A DNA stretch of 64,000 nt from an uncultured Flammeovirgaceae bacterium. Lineage in GTDB: Bacteria > Bacteroidota > Bacteroidia > Cytophagales > Cyclobacteriaceae. The position numbers were made by a program, and so were the translations under genes. The notes below the pieces were generated by a model that was not told the DNA's origin, searched no databases, and was given only the letters and a program-made list of their open reading frames with translations. The stretch lies in contig CAKZYA010000046.1 in the NCBI GenBank assembly GCA_937883755.1, positions 1 through 64,000 on the forward strand, in the 5' to 3' direction. Positions 17,868 through 27,037 of the stretch are shown one piece after another. The stretch's first letter is position 1. The number at the start of each line of letters is the position of its first letter.

Positions 17868-20035
17868 CAGAATTGGGTTAGCCAGTACAGTAGTGCGATA
17901 AATAGCAGTAAACTAGCTACCAGATAGGTCTGAACTCGCCCCGTTTGAACCGACCGCACTAAATTACCTAATCTTGAGAATGAAGCTGCCCCCCCTCGAA
18001 CTATACCATCAACTAATGTATGATCCAGCCACGCTAAAATATGAGCTACAATGACCGCGAGCATAGTAAAACTGTGTAGCATTCCATCTACTACCCGACG
18101 GTCAAGCCAACGACCTGCTTCTCCTAACCAAACTGCCGAACGAACCAGCACCGCTTGATATAGCTGGTCTAAGTACCAATTTTGTGCGAAGAATGCTATG
18201 AACTGATTTTGATAATCAGGTTGAGTGTGATATAGCCGATGCTTCTTTCCTGTTGGACGATATAATCCATAAGCCATGAGTAATCCTAGCAAACTGGCTC
18301 CTAACGCCACAATCGTAGTTACTTGGTGCCAATCAATTGCTTCAGCAGCTATTTTTACGTAATCCAGCGAGTTCCCTGGGACAGCGGGCAACTTAGTAGT
18401 TAACCCTTGAAGCAGCCAACTTTTATCCGTTAAGAATGGATTGATTGAGTAAACGATTCCGAAAGAAAGAAGGGCAAGCATAATCAACGGAACCCGCATC
18501 ATCCAGGATGGTTGCCACGCTACAGGTCTATTAGTAGATTCTGTTGCCCTTAGTTTGCCGAAAAAGACGAGCAACACCTGCCGCCCCATGTAAAGAGCCG
18601 TGAGCAGTACGGTGGTGAAAGCCAGCATCGGTAAGATCCAGTGCCAACTCACGACCTCAGGGCTTTGGCTAGCCGCCCAGCCTAGTGCCCCGTTCAGTAT
18701 GGCATCTTTAGATAAAAACCCTGAAAATAGAGGAATACCGACTAAAGCCGCGGCGGTGATTACATATACTACAAACGTAATCGGCATTCGGGTGCGTAAA
18801 CCACCCATCCACCGCATATCCTGCGAATTGAATCCTTCCGGTTGGGAGGTGTTTTCCTGAAGATGAGCCATGCTATGTAAAATCGCTCCGGCTGATAAAA
18901 AAAGCCCTGCCTTAAAACTAGCGTGAGCGACCAAATGAAAAAAGGCCGCTTGGTACGCTCCAGTGCCCACCCCGACCATCATGTAACCCAATTGCGATAC
19001 CGTAGAATACGCCAACACCTTCTTAATATCATGCTGCACTAAGGCCGTAATCGCTGCAATAAGAGCGGTAACACTACCAATAACAGCAATGGTGGTCAAT
19101 GTGGTCGTATCTAGCAGTACAAATACGCGCAGTAATAAATATACTCCAGCAGCAACCATGGTTGCCGCATGTAGTAGAGCCGAAACCGGAGTAGGACCTT
19201 CCATTGCGTTCGGCAACCAAGTAAATAGAGGGAATTGGGCAGATTTACCGATGGCACCGAGCATCAAACCTAACCCAGCTACTGTAAGCCAGCCTACCGG
19301 AGCGGCATTTTCTATTAGCAAATTATTCACTCGGAAGTAGCTCAGCCACACTCCTTCTTCCGTAAAAACCGATTGTTGCATAAGGTACTCCAGCGTCTGT
19401 AAATCCAGTGTACCAAATTGCGACCAGAGGATTAGTAGGCTTATAATGAAACCAACATCACCCACGCGGTTCATTAGAAAGGCCTTAGTACTAGCCTGGA
19501 TAGCTGCCGGACGACGATGCCAGAAACCAATAAGTGCATAAGAAGAAACACCTACTAATTCCCAAAAAATGAAGATCAGTAGCAGATTATCCATCACTAC
19601 AATACCCAGCATAGCGAAAGTGAATAATCCCAGCAGGGCAAAGTAGCGGGCATAGTCTTCGTCGTGCTCCATGTAACGTACCGAAAATACGTGGACTAGT
19701 CCCGAGATAAACGTAACGACTACCAGCATTAGGGCAGCCACCTGATCAATATGGATACCAACGGTAAAGGGATAAGTAAAGCGGGCAACGGGAATTTCAA
19801 ACCAAAGAGCGCGACTATGCAATGGCTCACCCCACCAAACCCACCAGAAAATAAGTGTAGCAGCCAGCACCGAGCCTAGCATAAAGCCCGACGCTACCCA
19901 ACCCAGTAACTCAACTTTTCTCTTCCGAAAAAAAATAAGCCAGACAAAATTGAGTAAGGGAATGGCCAGCACCAGCAAGGCCAATAGTGTTCCATTACTC
20001 AGGGGAATAGGTTGATATAGTGCCGTATAATCCAA
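17867..20035 (-). CDS. nuoL: NADH-quinone oxidoreductase subunit L-like (NuoL/MrpA family)
   Basis: This 722-residue protein has about 15-16 membrane helices and the proton-pump signatures of NuoL: VGIHIDQVAALMLVVVTFIS, WELVGVSSYALIGFWHR with the conserved Glu, LPNAMEGPTPVSALLHAATM and KKVLAYSTVSQLGYM. The C-terminal extension after residue 500 includes hydrophobic and amphipathic parts, consistent with the lateral helix of NuoL rather than a shorter NuoM or NuoN. It is a stand-alone gene here, with no other complex I subunits in the window. It is followed by menE with a one-base overlap. Confidence 0.9.
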   Translation of the reverse strand: MDYTALYQPIPLSNGTLLALLVLAIPLLNFVWLIFFRKRKVELLGWVASGFMLGSVLAATLIFWWVWWGEPLHSRALWFEIPVARFTYPFTVGIHIDQVAALMLVVVTFISGLVHVFSVRYMEHDEDYARYFALLGLFTFAMLGIVVMDNLLLIFIFWELVGVSSYALIGFWHRRPAAIQASTKAFLMNRVGDVGFIISLLILWSQFGTLDLQTLEYLMQQSVFTEEGVWLSYFRVNNLLIENAAPVGWLTVAGLGLMLGAIGKSAQFPLFTWLPNAMEGPTPVSALLHAATMVAAGVYLLLRVFVLLDTTTLTTIAVIGSVTALIAAITALVQHDIKKVLAYSTVSQLGYMMVGVGTGAYQAAFFHLVAHASFKAGLFLSAGAILHSMAHLQENTSQPEGFNSQDMRWMGGLRTRMPITFVVYVITAAALVGIPLFSGFLSKDAILNGALGWAASQSPEVVSWHWILPMLAFTTVLLTALYMGRQVLLVFFGKLRATESTNRPVAWQPSWMMRVPLIMLALLSFGIVYSINPFLTDKSWLLQGLTTKLPAVPGNSLDYVKIAAEAIDWHQVTTIVALGASLLGLLMAYGLYRPTGKKHRLYHTQPDYQNQFIAFFAQNWYLDQLYQAVLVRSAVWLGEAGRWLDRRVVDGMLHSFTMLAVIVAHILAWLDHTLVDGIVRGGAASFSRLGNLVRSVQTGRVQTYLVASLLLFIALLYWLTQF

Positions 20036-20080
20036 AAGGAAGTTGGTCTACTGGCGCCAAAGCTACGGGCAGGAAGGCAA

Positions 20081-20117
20081 AAAAAAAACCCTAAAGGCAA
20101 TTGCTTCGAGGGTTTTT
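20081..20117 (-). terminator. Rho-independent terminator after the Tat-exported aminotransferase
   Basis: Read on the - strand, AAAAACCCT and AGGGTTTTT form a 9-base stem around a 16-base loop that contains a small GCAATTGC palindrome, and it is followed by a run of T residues (20081-20088 on the + strand). The hairpin lies downstream of the aminotransferase (ends at 20163) and before the nuoL-like gene. It would end the upstream transcript. Confidence 0.75.
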
Positions 20118-20162
20118 AAGTCAGTAGGTAGACTGATATGAAGAAATGTAATCTTTAATTCT

Positions 20163-21362
20163 TTAAGCTAATTCGTGAAAAGCGGCGGCAAAATACTCCA
20201 TATCTTGCATAGTGCCAATACTTACTCGGCACCATTCTTTGTCATCAAAGCTCCAGGAACGAACACTTACGCCCCGCTTCAGCATCTCTTGCCGGAATTC
20301 CTCGCTATTGGTACGCAGTGGGAATAACACAAAGTTTGTGGTAGAAGGAATATACTCATAACCCGCGTCAGTAAGCGTTTTTAGTAGGAAATCCCTCGAC
20401 TTTTGGTTCATCTCTTTTGCATAGGCGTGATACTCAGTATCCTGAAAAGACGCAATAGCCGCGGCAGCTGATGGACTGGAAATGTTGCCTGCACTATTGC
20501 TGTATAAACTCATTTTAGCAATTGCTTCGGGCTGAGCCAGCGTGTAGCCGATACGTAATCCCGCAAAAGCGTGTAGCTTTGAAAAAGTACGAGCGATAAT
20601 TACATCGTAGCCTTCCGCCACCAAATCAGCCATCGAGTATTTCTTAGGATCTGGAGTATAATCGATATACGCTTCGTCCACAAAGACAGGCTTCTTCTTA
20701 GATACTTCCTTGCAGAAAGAGCGCAGCTCATCTGGATCGCATACCGTAGCAGTGGGGTTATTCGGATTACAGATATACACCAGACTATGGTCGTCTGATA
20801 CGGCATCTGCCAAGCGATCAAGATCATGTACATAATCTTTCGTCAATGGTACGGTATCCCACTCAGCCCCGAGCGATTGAGACCGACGGATGAGCGACAT
20901 GTATGTTGGATCAGCCGATAAAATTTTCCCTCCTTTTTGTCCGTAAGCCAGCGAAGCCGCCAGTAGCAATTCGGTAGATCCAGCACCCAACATTATCTGC
21001 GTAGGCCGTTTTCCCCAGCGGGTTTCTTCCACTTCGGTTAACTCAAAATGCTCAGCTAGTAGCTCGGCAAACATAGTTTTGCTCTCTCGCCCGTAACGGA
21101 AGCTAGTATCAATTTCGCCCATCAGTGCTTCCTTAGCCTTTTTGCTGGGACCAAAAGGATTTTCGTTGGATGAAATACGCGCCTTCAACTTGGGCATCTT
21201 CGCCAACAAGGCAGCCTCATCATCATACGGCGCGTACAGCCGGGCAGCAACTTGGTTAGATGCCTGAGCAAAATTAGTAGGTAGCGTACTGCTGAGTCCG
21301 AGCCCTCCGGCAAAAAGAGCACTGGATTTTAACCAGCTTCGGCGGTTCATGGAAGTTTGCAT
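20163..21362 (-). CDS. Tat-exported class I/II aminotransferase, histidinol-phosphate-aminotransferase-like
   Basis: This 399-residue protein begins with a Tat-type signal: NRRSWLKSSALFAGGLG and an A-x-A-like cleavage region around residue 34. The PLP aminotransferase fold follows, with SSNENPFGPSKKAKEAL (HisC-like substrate loop), YICNPNNPTATV, VFVDEAYIDYTP and the PLP-lysine motif ARTFSKLHAFAGLRIG. HisC is normally cytoplasmic, so the exported location means the substrate is probably not histidinol phosphate in the histidine pathway. It is monocistronic: a promoter candidate precedes it and a terminator follows. Confidence 0.88.
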   Translation of the reverse strand: MQTSMNRRSWLKSSALFAGGLGLSSTLPTNFAQASNQVAARLYAPYDDEAALLAKMPKLKARISSNENPFGPSKKAKEALMGEIDTSFRYGRESKTMFAELLAEHFELTEVEETRWGKRPTQIMLGAGSTELLLAASLAYGQKGGKILSADPTYMSLIRRSQSLGAEWDTVPLTKDYVHDLDRLADAVSDDHSLVYICNPNNPTATVCDPDELRSFCKEVSKKKPVFVDEAYIDYTPDPKKYSMADLVAEGYDVIIARTFSKLHAFAGLRIGYTLAQPEAIAKMSLYSNSAGNISSPSAAAAIASFQDTEYHAYAKEMNQKSRDFLLKTLTDAGYEYIPSTTNFVLFPLRTNSEEFRQEMLKRGVSVRSWSFDDKEWCRVSIGTMQDMEYFAAAFHELA

Positions 21363-21404
21363 AGTGGCGGATTTCTATTCAGAAAGAATCATTGGTTATC
21401 TACG

Positions 21405-21436
21405 CAAATGTATAATAGTTTCAGTATGCAAAACAA
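21405..21436 (-). promoter_or_regulatory. Candidate promoter of the aminotransferase gene (-33 TTG, -7 TACATTTG)
   Basis: On the - strand a TACATTTG (TAnnTTTG type, at 21405-21412) is preceded by TTG at 21434-21436, leaving a 21-base spacer. This matches the Bacteroidota sigma-A promoter pattern. The transcript would start near 21398, about 36 bases before the ATG at 21362. Confidence 0.5.
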
Positions 21437-21485
21437 GTTTATATCAAAATAAAATTCTGATTTTGGGATATTTTCTTATAGTTTA

Positions 21486-21974
21486 TTACTTAATCAGGTT
21501 TAGTTTCAGATAGATTACATCGGTTACTGGGTTTTCGTAATAGGCTGGAATTTCATAGAACCCTAAATTATGGTAAAGCCTACGGGCTGATGTCATGCTT
21601 TTCAAAGTGTCCAGCACAATCTCGGCGTATCCCAGCTTTCGTCCCTCCTGAATAATTTGCTTTGCCAGATCAACTCCAATGCCGCTTCCTTGAAACTCGG
21701 GCCTAACGTAAAGTCGTTTCATTTCGCAGATCGAGAGGCTAAACTGACGTACTCCTACACAGCCAATTGCTTGATCGCCAACCTTAGCTAGTAAGATTCG
21801 CCCTGTATTCTCCCCGTACATTTGTGGCAATACAGCTAACTCCTGCTCAAATTTCTGATAGCTCAAATCAATCTCTAGCCAATCCGCATATTGTTGAAAT
21901 AAACCTTGCGCCTGCTTGAAGTCTTGAGGAGTATGGGCAGCTTGTATTTGATAGTCAGCACTGGATGGTAACAT
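21486..21974 (-). CDS. GNAT-family N-acetyltransferase
   Basis: This 162-residue protein has the GNAT acetyl-CoA signature. Motif A reads LYVRPEFQGSGIGVDLAKQI, with the Q/R-x-x-G-x-G/A pyrophosphate loop QGSGIG, and motif B is near SARRLYHNLGFYEIPAYY. It would move an acetyl group from acetyl-CoA to an amine of unknown identity. It is divergent from asnB, with about 80 bases between the two starts, and ends 123 bases before the aminotransferase start. Confidence 0.85.
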   Translation of the reverse strand: MLPSSADYQIQAAHTPQDFKQAQGLFQQYADWLEIDLSYQKFEQELAVLPQMYGENTGRILLAKVGDQAIGCVGVRQFSLSICEMKRLYVRPEFQGSGIGVDLAKQIIQEGRKLGYAEIVLDTLKSMTSARRLYHNLGFYEIPAYYENPVTDVIYLKLNLIK

Positions 21975-22054
21975 ACACCTGTGATCTTAATTTCTGCTAA
22001 AATTAGCCTGCGTTGCGGTATAATTCAATGCATTTTGTATGCTTGCAAGCAACT

Positions 22055-23929
22055 ATGTGTGGCATCAACCTTATCATCGCTAAGAAAAATAATGCTTCCG
22101 ATATGCAGCAAGCCCTGCATCGGATGATGCAGGCGAGTGCCTACCGTGGACCCGATGCTACCCAAATTCTACACTGGTCAGGAGCCCACCAACAAGCGTA
22201 TTTAGGCGGTCAACGACTAAAAATTACCGACTTGGATGATCGCGCTAACCAACCAATGGTTTCGGCAGACGAACGCTACACACTGCTGTTTAATGGAGCC
22301 CTCTACAACTATCCTGAACTTCGTAATCAGCTTCTAAACCAAGGGGAAACCTTCCGCACTCAATCTGATACAGAAGTACTGCTAAAAATACTCATTCAGC
22401 AAGGAGAAGCCACGTTGCCCCAACTAGAAGGTATGTTTGCCTTGGCTTTTTACGATCGGCAAGAAGAAACTTTACTGTTATCTCGCGACCCGTTTGGCAT
22501 TAAACCGCTTTACTACGCTGAGAATGAGCAGTTCTTTTTAGCATCATCTTCTTCTCAAAGCATTGCAGCCTCAGGGCTGGCTTCTACCAAATTAGATGCT
22601 TCGCAGATTGATCATTATCTCTACTTTCGCTACCCGCAAAAGGGGCGAACAATGTATCAAGCTATCCACTCATTAATCGAGGGTAATTACTTAGTATATA
22701 GTGCGCGATCGCCTACCCAAAATTATACTTTTCCCACAAGACATTTCTCAGATAAGCCAATATTAGAAGATATTGAAGTGAAGAAAACGGTAGAAGAACT
22801 ACTAAAGGATGCCGTGCTTCGTCATCTAGCTACTGATGTACCTACCGGATTATTTCTGAGTGGGGGAGTAGATTCTACTCTACTACTGGCAATGCTACGC
22901 GAAACTGGATCACCACCTATTCCTACTTTTTCTATCGTAAACGATCCACGGGAAAAGTATTTCGGCACAGAGGATTATCGTTACGCCCAACTGGCTGCCC
23001 AGCAGTTTGGCGGATACCACCGAGAGGTAACTCTGAGTCTATCCCTATTTGAAAACAATTTTGAAGAGTTTATTCAGCGTACCGATCAGCCCGTAGGTGA
23101 CAGCGGAGCGATGATGACCTATCTACTATCTCAGGAAGCTCAAAAGTATGTAAAAGTGGTACTTTCTGGGACGGGAGCCGATGAACTATTTGGGGGCTAC
23201 AATCGTCACCAAGCTTATTACCGCTATCTCAAAAACTATTCAGTATTCAAGTTACTGGCTGGAACGGGCAAAAAGGTAGCTAATGTACTTCCTACTGGAT
23301 TTCCGCATCCGCTCCGCAAATCGTTTCGCCTTACCAAAAAATTCGTCCAGTCGTTATCCACTCATCCTGAAACTACTTTTCTCCAATTCGTTGGTCTAAC
23401 TGCGTTTAAAGATTATGCCCCGCCAGTCGAGCCCTCAGTAGTCTCATCAGAAGAAGGTTTTGTGGAAAAGTATTTATCATTCGCTCTAAAGCACGATCAA
23501 CAAAACTATCTAATTGACGATGTATTGCAGGTGAGCGATACCGCCAGCATGGCACACAGCCTGGAGCTTCGTGTTCCTTATCTGGATACCCCATTGGCGC
23601 AATATGTTCAATCGCTTCCGGCAACATTTCGGCTAAAATACGGACGCAAATGGATTCTTCGTCAGCTGCTCGATCAGTATGGGGGAAAACCATTTACTCG
23701 CCGGGCGAAAGAAGGGTTTGGGCTACCATTTGGTCACTGGCTGAGAGAAAATCAGTCGACTACTATTCGCCAATATTTAGAGGATGATCACTTACCCATT
23801 TATCAACACCTTTCCTTTACCCTTATAAATCAACTGCTTACATCTCACCGAAAAAGCTACCAGGATTACAGTGCTGAACTATGGTCGGTGCTACTTTTAT
23901 CCGCTTGGCTCGCCCGCCAAAATGCTTAG
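22055..23929 (+). CDS. asnB: Glutamine-hydrolysing asparagine synthase (AsnB type)
   Basis: The start is placed at ATG 22055 because the next codon is Cys (MCGINLII). That Cys is the amidotransferase nucleophile of class II glutaminases and must be at the N-terminus after Met removal; an upstream TTG at 22013 would bury it. The glutaminase domain (about residues 2-210) includes RGPDAT and FNGALYNYPELR. The synthetase domain carries the PP-loop LFLSGGVDSTLL and the GTGADELFGGYNRH motif. At 624 residues it fits AsnB. Just downstream is a GT4 gene, so amidation of a polysaccharide acid is possible, but housekeeping asparagine synthesis is equally likely. Confidence 0.93.
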   Translation: MCGINLIIAKKNNASDMQQALHRMMQASAYRGPDATQILHWSGAHQQAYLGGQRLKITDLDDRANQPMVSADERYTLLFNGALYNYPELRNQLLNQGETFRTQSDTEVLLKILIQQGEATLPQLEGMFALAFYDRQEETLLLSRDPFGIKPLYYAENEQFFLASSSSQSIAASGLASTKLDASQIDHYLYFRYPQKGRTMYQAIHSLIEGNYLVYSARSPTQNYTFPTRHFSDKPILEDIEVKKTVEELLKDAVLRHLATDVPTGLFLSGGVDSTLLLAMLRETGSPPIPTFSIVNDPREKYFGTEDYRYAQLAAQQFGGYHREVTLSLSLFENNFEEFIQRTDQPVGDSGAMMTYLLSQEAQKYVKVVLSGTGADELFGGYNRHQAYYRYLKNYSVFKLLAGTGKKVANVLPTGFPHPLRKSFRLTKKFVQSLSTHPETTFLQFVGLTAFKDYAPPVEPSVVSSEEGFVEKYLSFALKHDQQNYLIDDVLQVSDTASMAHSLELRVPYLDTPLAQYVQSLPATFRLKYGRKWILRQLLDQYGGKPFTRRAKEGFGLPFGHWLRENQSTTIRQYLEDDHLPIYQHLSFTLINQLLTSHRKSYQDYSAELWSVLLLSAWLARQNA

Positions 23930-24021
23930 TATTTTTACCGGATAACTAATTCAACAATCTTCATTTTGCTTCGTTAATTAAATTGCCTATTATAACTTAC
24001 TCAGCTACCTCAATGGAAGTG

Positions 24022-24029
24022 TAACTTTG
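24022..24029 (+). promoter_or_regulatory. Candidate -7 element (TAACTTTG)
   Basis: These bases fit TAnnTTTG and lie about 80 bases before the GT4 gene at 24109. No TTG occurs at the usual upstream spacing, so support is weak. Confidence 0.28.
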
Positions 24030-24108
24030 TTAGGCAACTAATAAAAATCATCGTATTTTAAGCCCTTGTTTTTAGAAATTTTTATACCACACCCACACTA
24101 GGAGATTT

Positions 24109-25329
24109 ATGCACATTCTTTATATCCATCAGTATTTCAAAACTCCCGAAGAGGGTGGTGCTATACGCTCATACTATTTAGCAAAAGGGTTGGTTGAAGC
24201 TGGGCACAAAGTAACGATGCTTACCTCGCACAATGAGCTGACTTACAAAAAAATGCTGGTGGATGGAATCTACGTACACTATCTCCCGGTACCTTATGCT
24301 CAAAATTTTTCCAAATGGAAGCGTATTCAGGCTTTCTTGTGGTTTGTATGGTACGCTTGTACGAAAGCACCACTATTCAAGCAGGCTGATCGAGTATACG
24401 CAACTTCTACTCCGCTCACCGTTGGGTTGATTGCACTATACTATCGCTGGCGTTTCGGCATTCCGTATCTGTTTGAAGTGCGGGATCTATGGCCCGAAGC
24501 CCCCATTCAAATGGGTATTTTTCGTAATCGCTGGCTGCAACGATTCCTACGCCGAAAAGAGAAACAGATTTATCGGAAGGCGCAGGCATTAGTAGCACTT
24601 TCACCCGAAATAGAGCGACATATTCGCCGGATAGTTCCTCACAAGCCACTTTACCTCATTCCCAACATGGCAGACTGTCAGTTCTTTCGTAAAGCCGAAC
24701 GTAATATTTACCATGAGGTGCAATTCGGGGTAGAGAATAAGTTTGTAGTGACCTACTTCGGAGCCATTGGTACCGTGAATCATCTGGATTATTTACTCAA
24801 TGTAGCTGAGGCCTGCCAACAGAAAGGTTTATCTGAAGTGCAGTTTCTAATTGCTGGTCAAGGAAGTGAACTACCTCTTTTGAAGAAAAGCGCAGAAGCT
24901 CGAGAAATCAGCAATATTTCTTTTATTGATCATCAAAATAAGTACGGTCTTCTGTCTTTACTAAACGTTACTGACGCGGTGTACATCTCTTTTGCTGACT
25001 ATCCAGTACTTCAGTCAGGTAGTCCAAATAAGTTTTTCGATGCTTTAGCAGCGGGGAAAATGTGTATTACTAATACAGCGGGTTGGGTAGCTCAACTTAT
25101 CGAGGATAACCACTGCGGTTTTTATTCACCACCGCGACAACCCGAAAAATTTGTAGCTCAACTTGCCCCATTTGTTACCGAACGAACTTTACTGGAGACC
25201 TGTCAGAGTAATGCCCGTTCACTAGCTGAACGAGAGTTTGCGAAAGAAAAGCAGATAGAAATACTCAAAAGTGCGCTAGAACCAACCCGTCAGCCAGCGA
25301 AGGTTATGGCCTATACTTCGCTTGTATAA
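24109..25329 (+). CDS. GT4-family glycosyltransferase, WbuB-like
   Basis: This 406-residue protein starts HILYIHQYFKTPEEGGAIRS, the N-terminal signature of WbuB-type transferases that move acetamido sugars in O-antigen synthesis. Other conserved parts are EVRDLWPEAPIQMG and the donor region VVTYFGAIGTVNHLDYLL, with SGSPNKFFDALAAGKMCI in place of the E-x7-E segment. It follows asnB after 179 bases and ends 26 bases inside the gldB gene on the opposite strand. It may belong to a second glycan or glycoprotein pathway away from the main locus. Confidence 0.87.
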   Translation: MHILYIHQYFKTPEEGGAIRSYYLAKGLVEAGHKVTMLTSHNELTYKKMLVDGIYVHYLPVPYAQNFSKWKRIQAFLWFVWYACTKAPLFKQADRVYATSTPLTVGLIALYYRWRFGIPYLFEVRDLWPEAPIQMGIFRNRWLQRFLRRKEKQIYRKAQALVALSPEIERHIRRIVPHKPLYLIPNMADCQFFRKAERNIYHEVQFGVENKFVVTYFGAIGTVNHLDYLLNVAEACQQKGLSEVQFLIAGQGSELPLLKKSAEAREISNISFIDHQNKYGLLSLLNVTDAVYISFADYPVLQSGSPNKFFDALAAGKMCITNTAGWVAQLIEDNHCGFYSPPRQPEKFVAQLAPFVTERTLLETCQSNARSLAEREFAKEKQIEILKSALEPTRQPAKVMAYTSLV

Positions 25330-26296
25330 AAATTTTCCGAGCATCTTCTGCCTTCATCACTTCAGGAAGGGCTTGATTCGTTTTTTCGCTGAAATCTTGT
25401 ACGATCTGCCAGCCTAGCCAACGCCCTATTCTCCCCGGAATTTTAGTGTTAATTTCCAAGACGTTGGGTCGTTCACCTACGTAGCGAGGCTTCACCATGT
25501 GGCTAGTTTCGTACAGTAATTCATTATCAATAAAATGTGACCAGATCATCTGAGTGTTTTCTCCCACTACCTGCATATCTTCAGCATTATATCCGGCAAT
25601 TAAGGTATCGGATAAGCAAGGCATCACTTGTTGCATAAAGTAGTAACTCTTACCATAGTAAATCATCTCCGCCAACAAGCTATTATCAGCCTGGTCAGTA
25701 CGATTAAACTTATCTGACATTAACATAATAGCACTAGGAACGATATACTCAGGCTGGTAGCGGGTTAGCATGTAATCGTGTACTTTAGGTCGAAAGCGAG
25801 CTCCGTCGCCTACAAAAAAGTCCAGACTAATTACAATGATACTATCGCTCACCAGTATGTCATCTCCTAAGCTACCTAGCCCCGTAAACGTGGTATAAAT
25901 CTTCGGGGGCTGAAAATTTGGATAGTAGTACTTGATATGACGAAATGCCTGTTCAAAATCCGTTTTTAGGGATTCGATGTTGGAAAAGGTCGCTTTTGTT
26001 TGCTGGTAGAGCGTATCGACATGAGGATCTTGGGTAATCCGAAAATATTCTTGGTAAAAAAGCGAATCTTGCGGGGTTCCGGTTAAATTCGCAAATCGCC
26101 GTAGGTACTGTTTGTGTGGTTGAAGTGCTTCTTGGATAGCTGAGGGGGATGAAGCTGAGAAGATTTTGTCCTCTAATTGAATGATCTCCACCTCGACAGA
26201 AATATCAGAGACATTTGCGGCGTTAGAACATTGATCGGATTGACAAGAAGAAGAAAAAGCCAGTACTAACCAGCAAAATATTAAAATCAGGCGCAT
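25304..26296 (-). CDS. gldB: Gliding motility lipoprotein GldB
   Basis: This 330-residue lipoprotein has a signal peptide ending in the lipobox FSSSC (Cys18). The body fits the GldB family: LRRFANLTGTPQDSLFYQEY, IKYYYPNFQPPKIYTTFTG, DDILVSDSIIVISLDFFVGD and EMIYYGKSYYFMQQVMP. GldB is needed for gliding and for T9SS function in Bacteroidota such as Flavobacterium. It is divergent from the beta-barrel gene at 26347, and its 3' end overlaps the GT4 gene by 26 bases. The T9SS-type proteins elsewhere in the window fit with its presence. Confidence 0.88.
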   Translation of the reverse strand: MRLILIFCWLVLAFSSSCQSDQCSNAANVSDISVEVEIIQLEDKIFSASSPSAIQEALQPHKQYLRRFANLTGTPQDSLFYQEYFRITQDPHVDTLYQQTKATFSNIESLKTDFEQAFRHIKYYYPNFQPPKIYTTFTGLGSLGDDILVSDSIIVISLDFFVGDGARFRPKVHDYMLTRYQPEYIVPSAIMLMSDKFNRTDQADNSLLAEMIYYGKSYYFMQQVMPCLSDTLIAGYNAEDMQVVGENTQMIWSHFIDNELLYETSHMVKPRYVGERPNVLEINTKIPGRIGRWLGWQIVQDFSEKTNQALPEVMKAEDARKIFIQAKYRP

Positions 26297-26346
26297 ACAA
26301 AGTTTCTTTGTTGGGAAAACGGATTATTCCTTAAAATAATTTATTG

Positions 26347-26970
26347 ATGCTACGATACATTCTCCTACTATTTTTAAGTTTATCTTACATCAGCACTTTT
26401 GCTCAGGTAAAATTAGGGGTACAGTTGTCTCCTACGCTCAGTTTCAATCGCCTCGACGATGATGAAGCAGCAACTGGTTTTGATAATGACGGTATCGGTG
26501 GCCGACTGGTAGGTGGAGCTATCGTCGATTATATGCTACAAGAGAACTACTATGTCTCTAGCGGTCTTTTCTTTGTTCCCAAACGAGTAGGCGTCAGAAA
26601 TATCGACAGTGGAGTAGAAGAAGCCTATCGGCTGCACTATCTTCAGCTACCGGCTACTATGAAGCTGTTTACTAACGAAATTGCCCTGGACGTACGCCTA
26701 TACTTTCAGGCCGGATTTACACTGGATATGAAAATTCTGGAAGACAATCTCAGCGAAGACCCTCAGTTTATTAGCGAGTTTCGCCCTGTAGATGCGTCAT
26801 TACTATTGGCTACCGGAGCCGAATATCAATTTGGTTACAGCACGATTCTATTTGGGGGCTTTAGTTACCGTCGAGGGCTGGGTAATACCATTCGCTCCAC
26901 TGATGCCAATGTAGGTGATTTGGTTATTAAAAACGATCTGTTTAGTCTCGATATGGGAATCAAATTCTAA
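26347..26970 (+). CDS. PorT-family-like outer-membrane beta-barrel protein
   Basis: This protein of about 207 residues has a signal peptide (LRYILLLFLSLSYISTFAQ) and then alternating hydrophobic/polar strands typical of the outer_membrane_beta-barrel_2 family. The family name PorT is shared by many barrels and does not prove a T9SS role. The start is taken at ATG 26347 rather than the in-frame TTG three bases earlier. It is divergent from gldB with 50 bases between starts, so the two share a control region. Confidence 0.75.
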   Translation: MLRYILLLFLSLSYISTFAQVKLGVQLSPTLSFNRLDDDEAATGFDNDGIGGRLVGGAIVDYMLQENYYVSSGLFFVPKRVGVRNIDSGVEEAYRLHYLQLPATMKLFTNEIALDVRLYFQAGFTLDMKILEDNLSEDPQFISEFRPVDASLLLATGAEYQFGYSTILFGGFSYRRGLGNTIRSTDANVGDLVIKNDLFSLDMGIKF

Positions 26971-27037
26971 CTAAGAAGCAGCAAGTTTGTTTATCAATTT
27001 TTTGTTATTATTTAATAAGAGGATTCACGATTTAGTA

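Noticed and set aside
22013-22054. TTG-started extension of AsnB
   Set aside because: It would place 14 residues before the catalytic Cys, which must be N-terminal.
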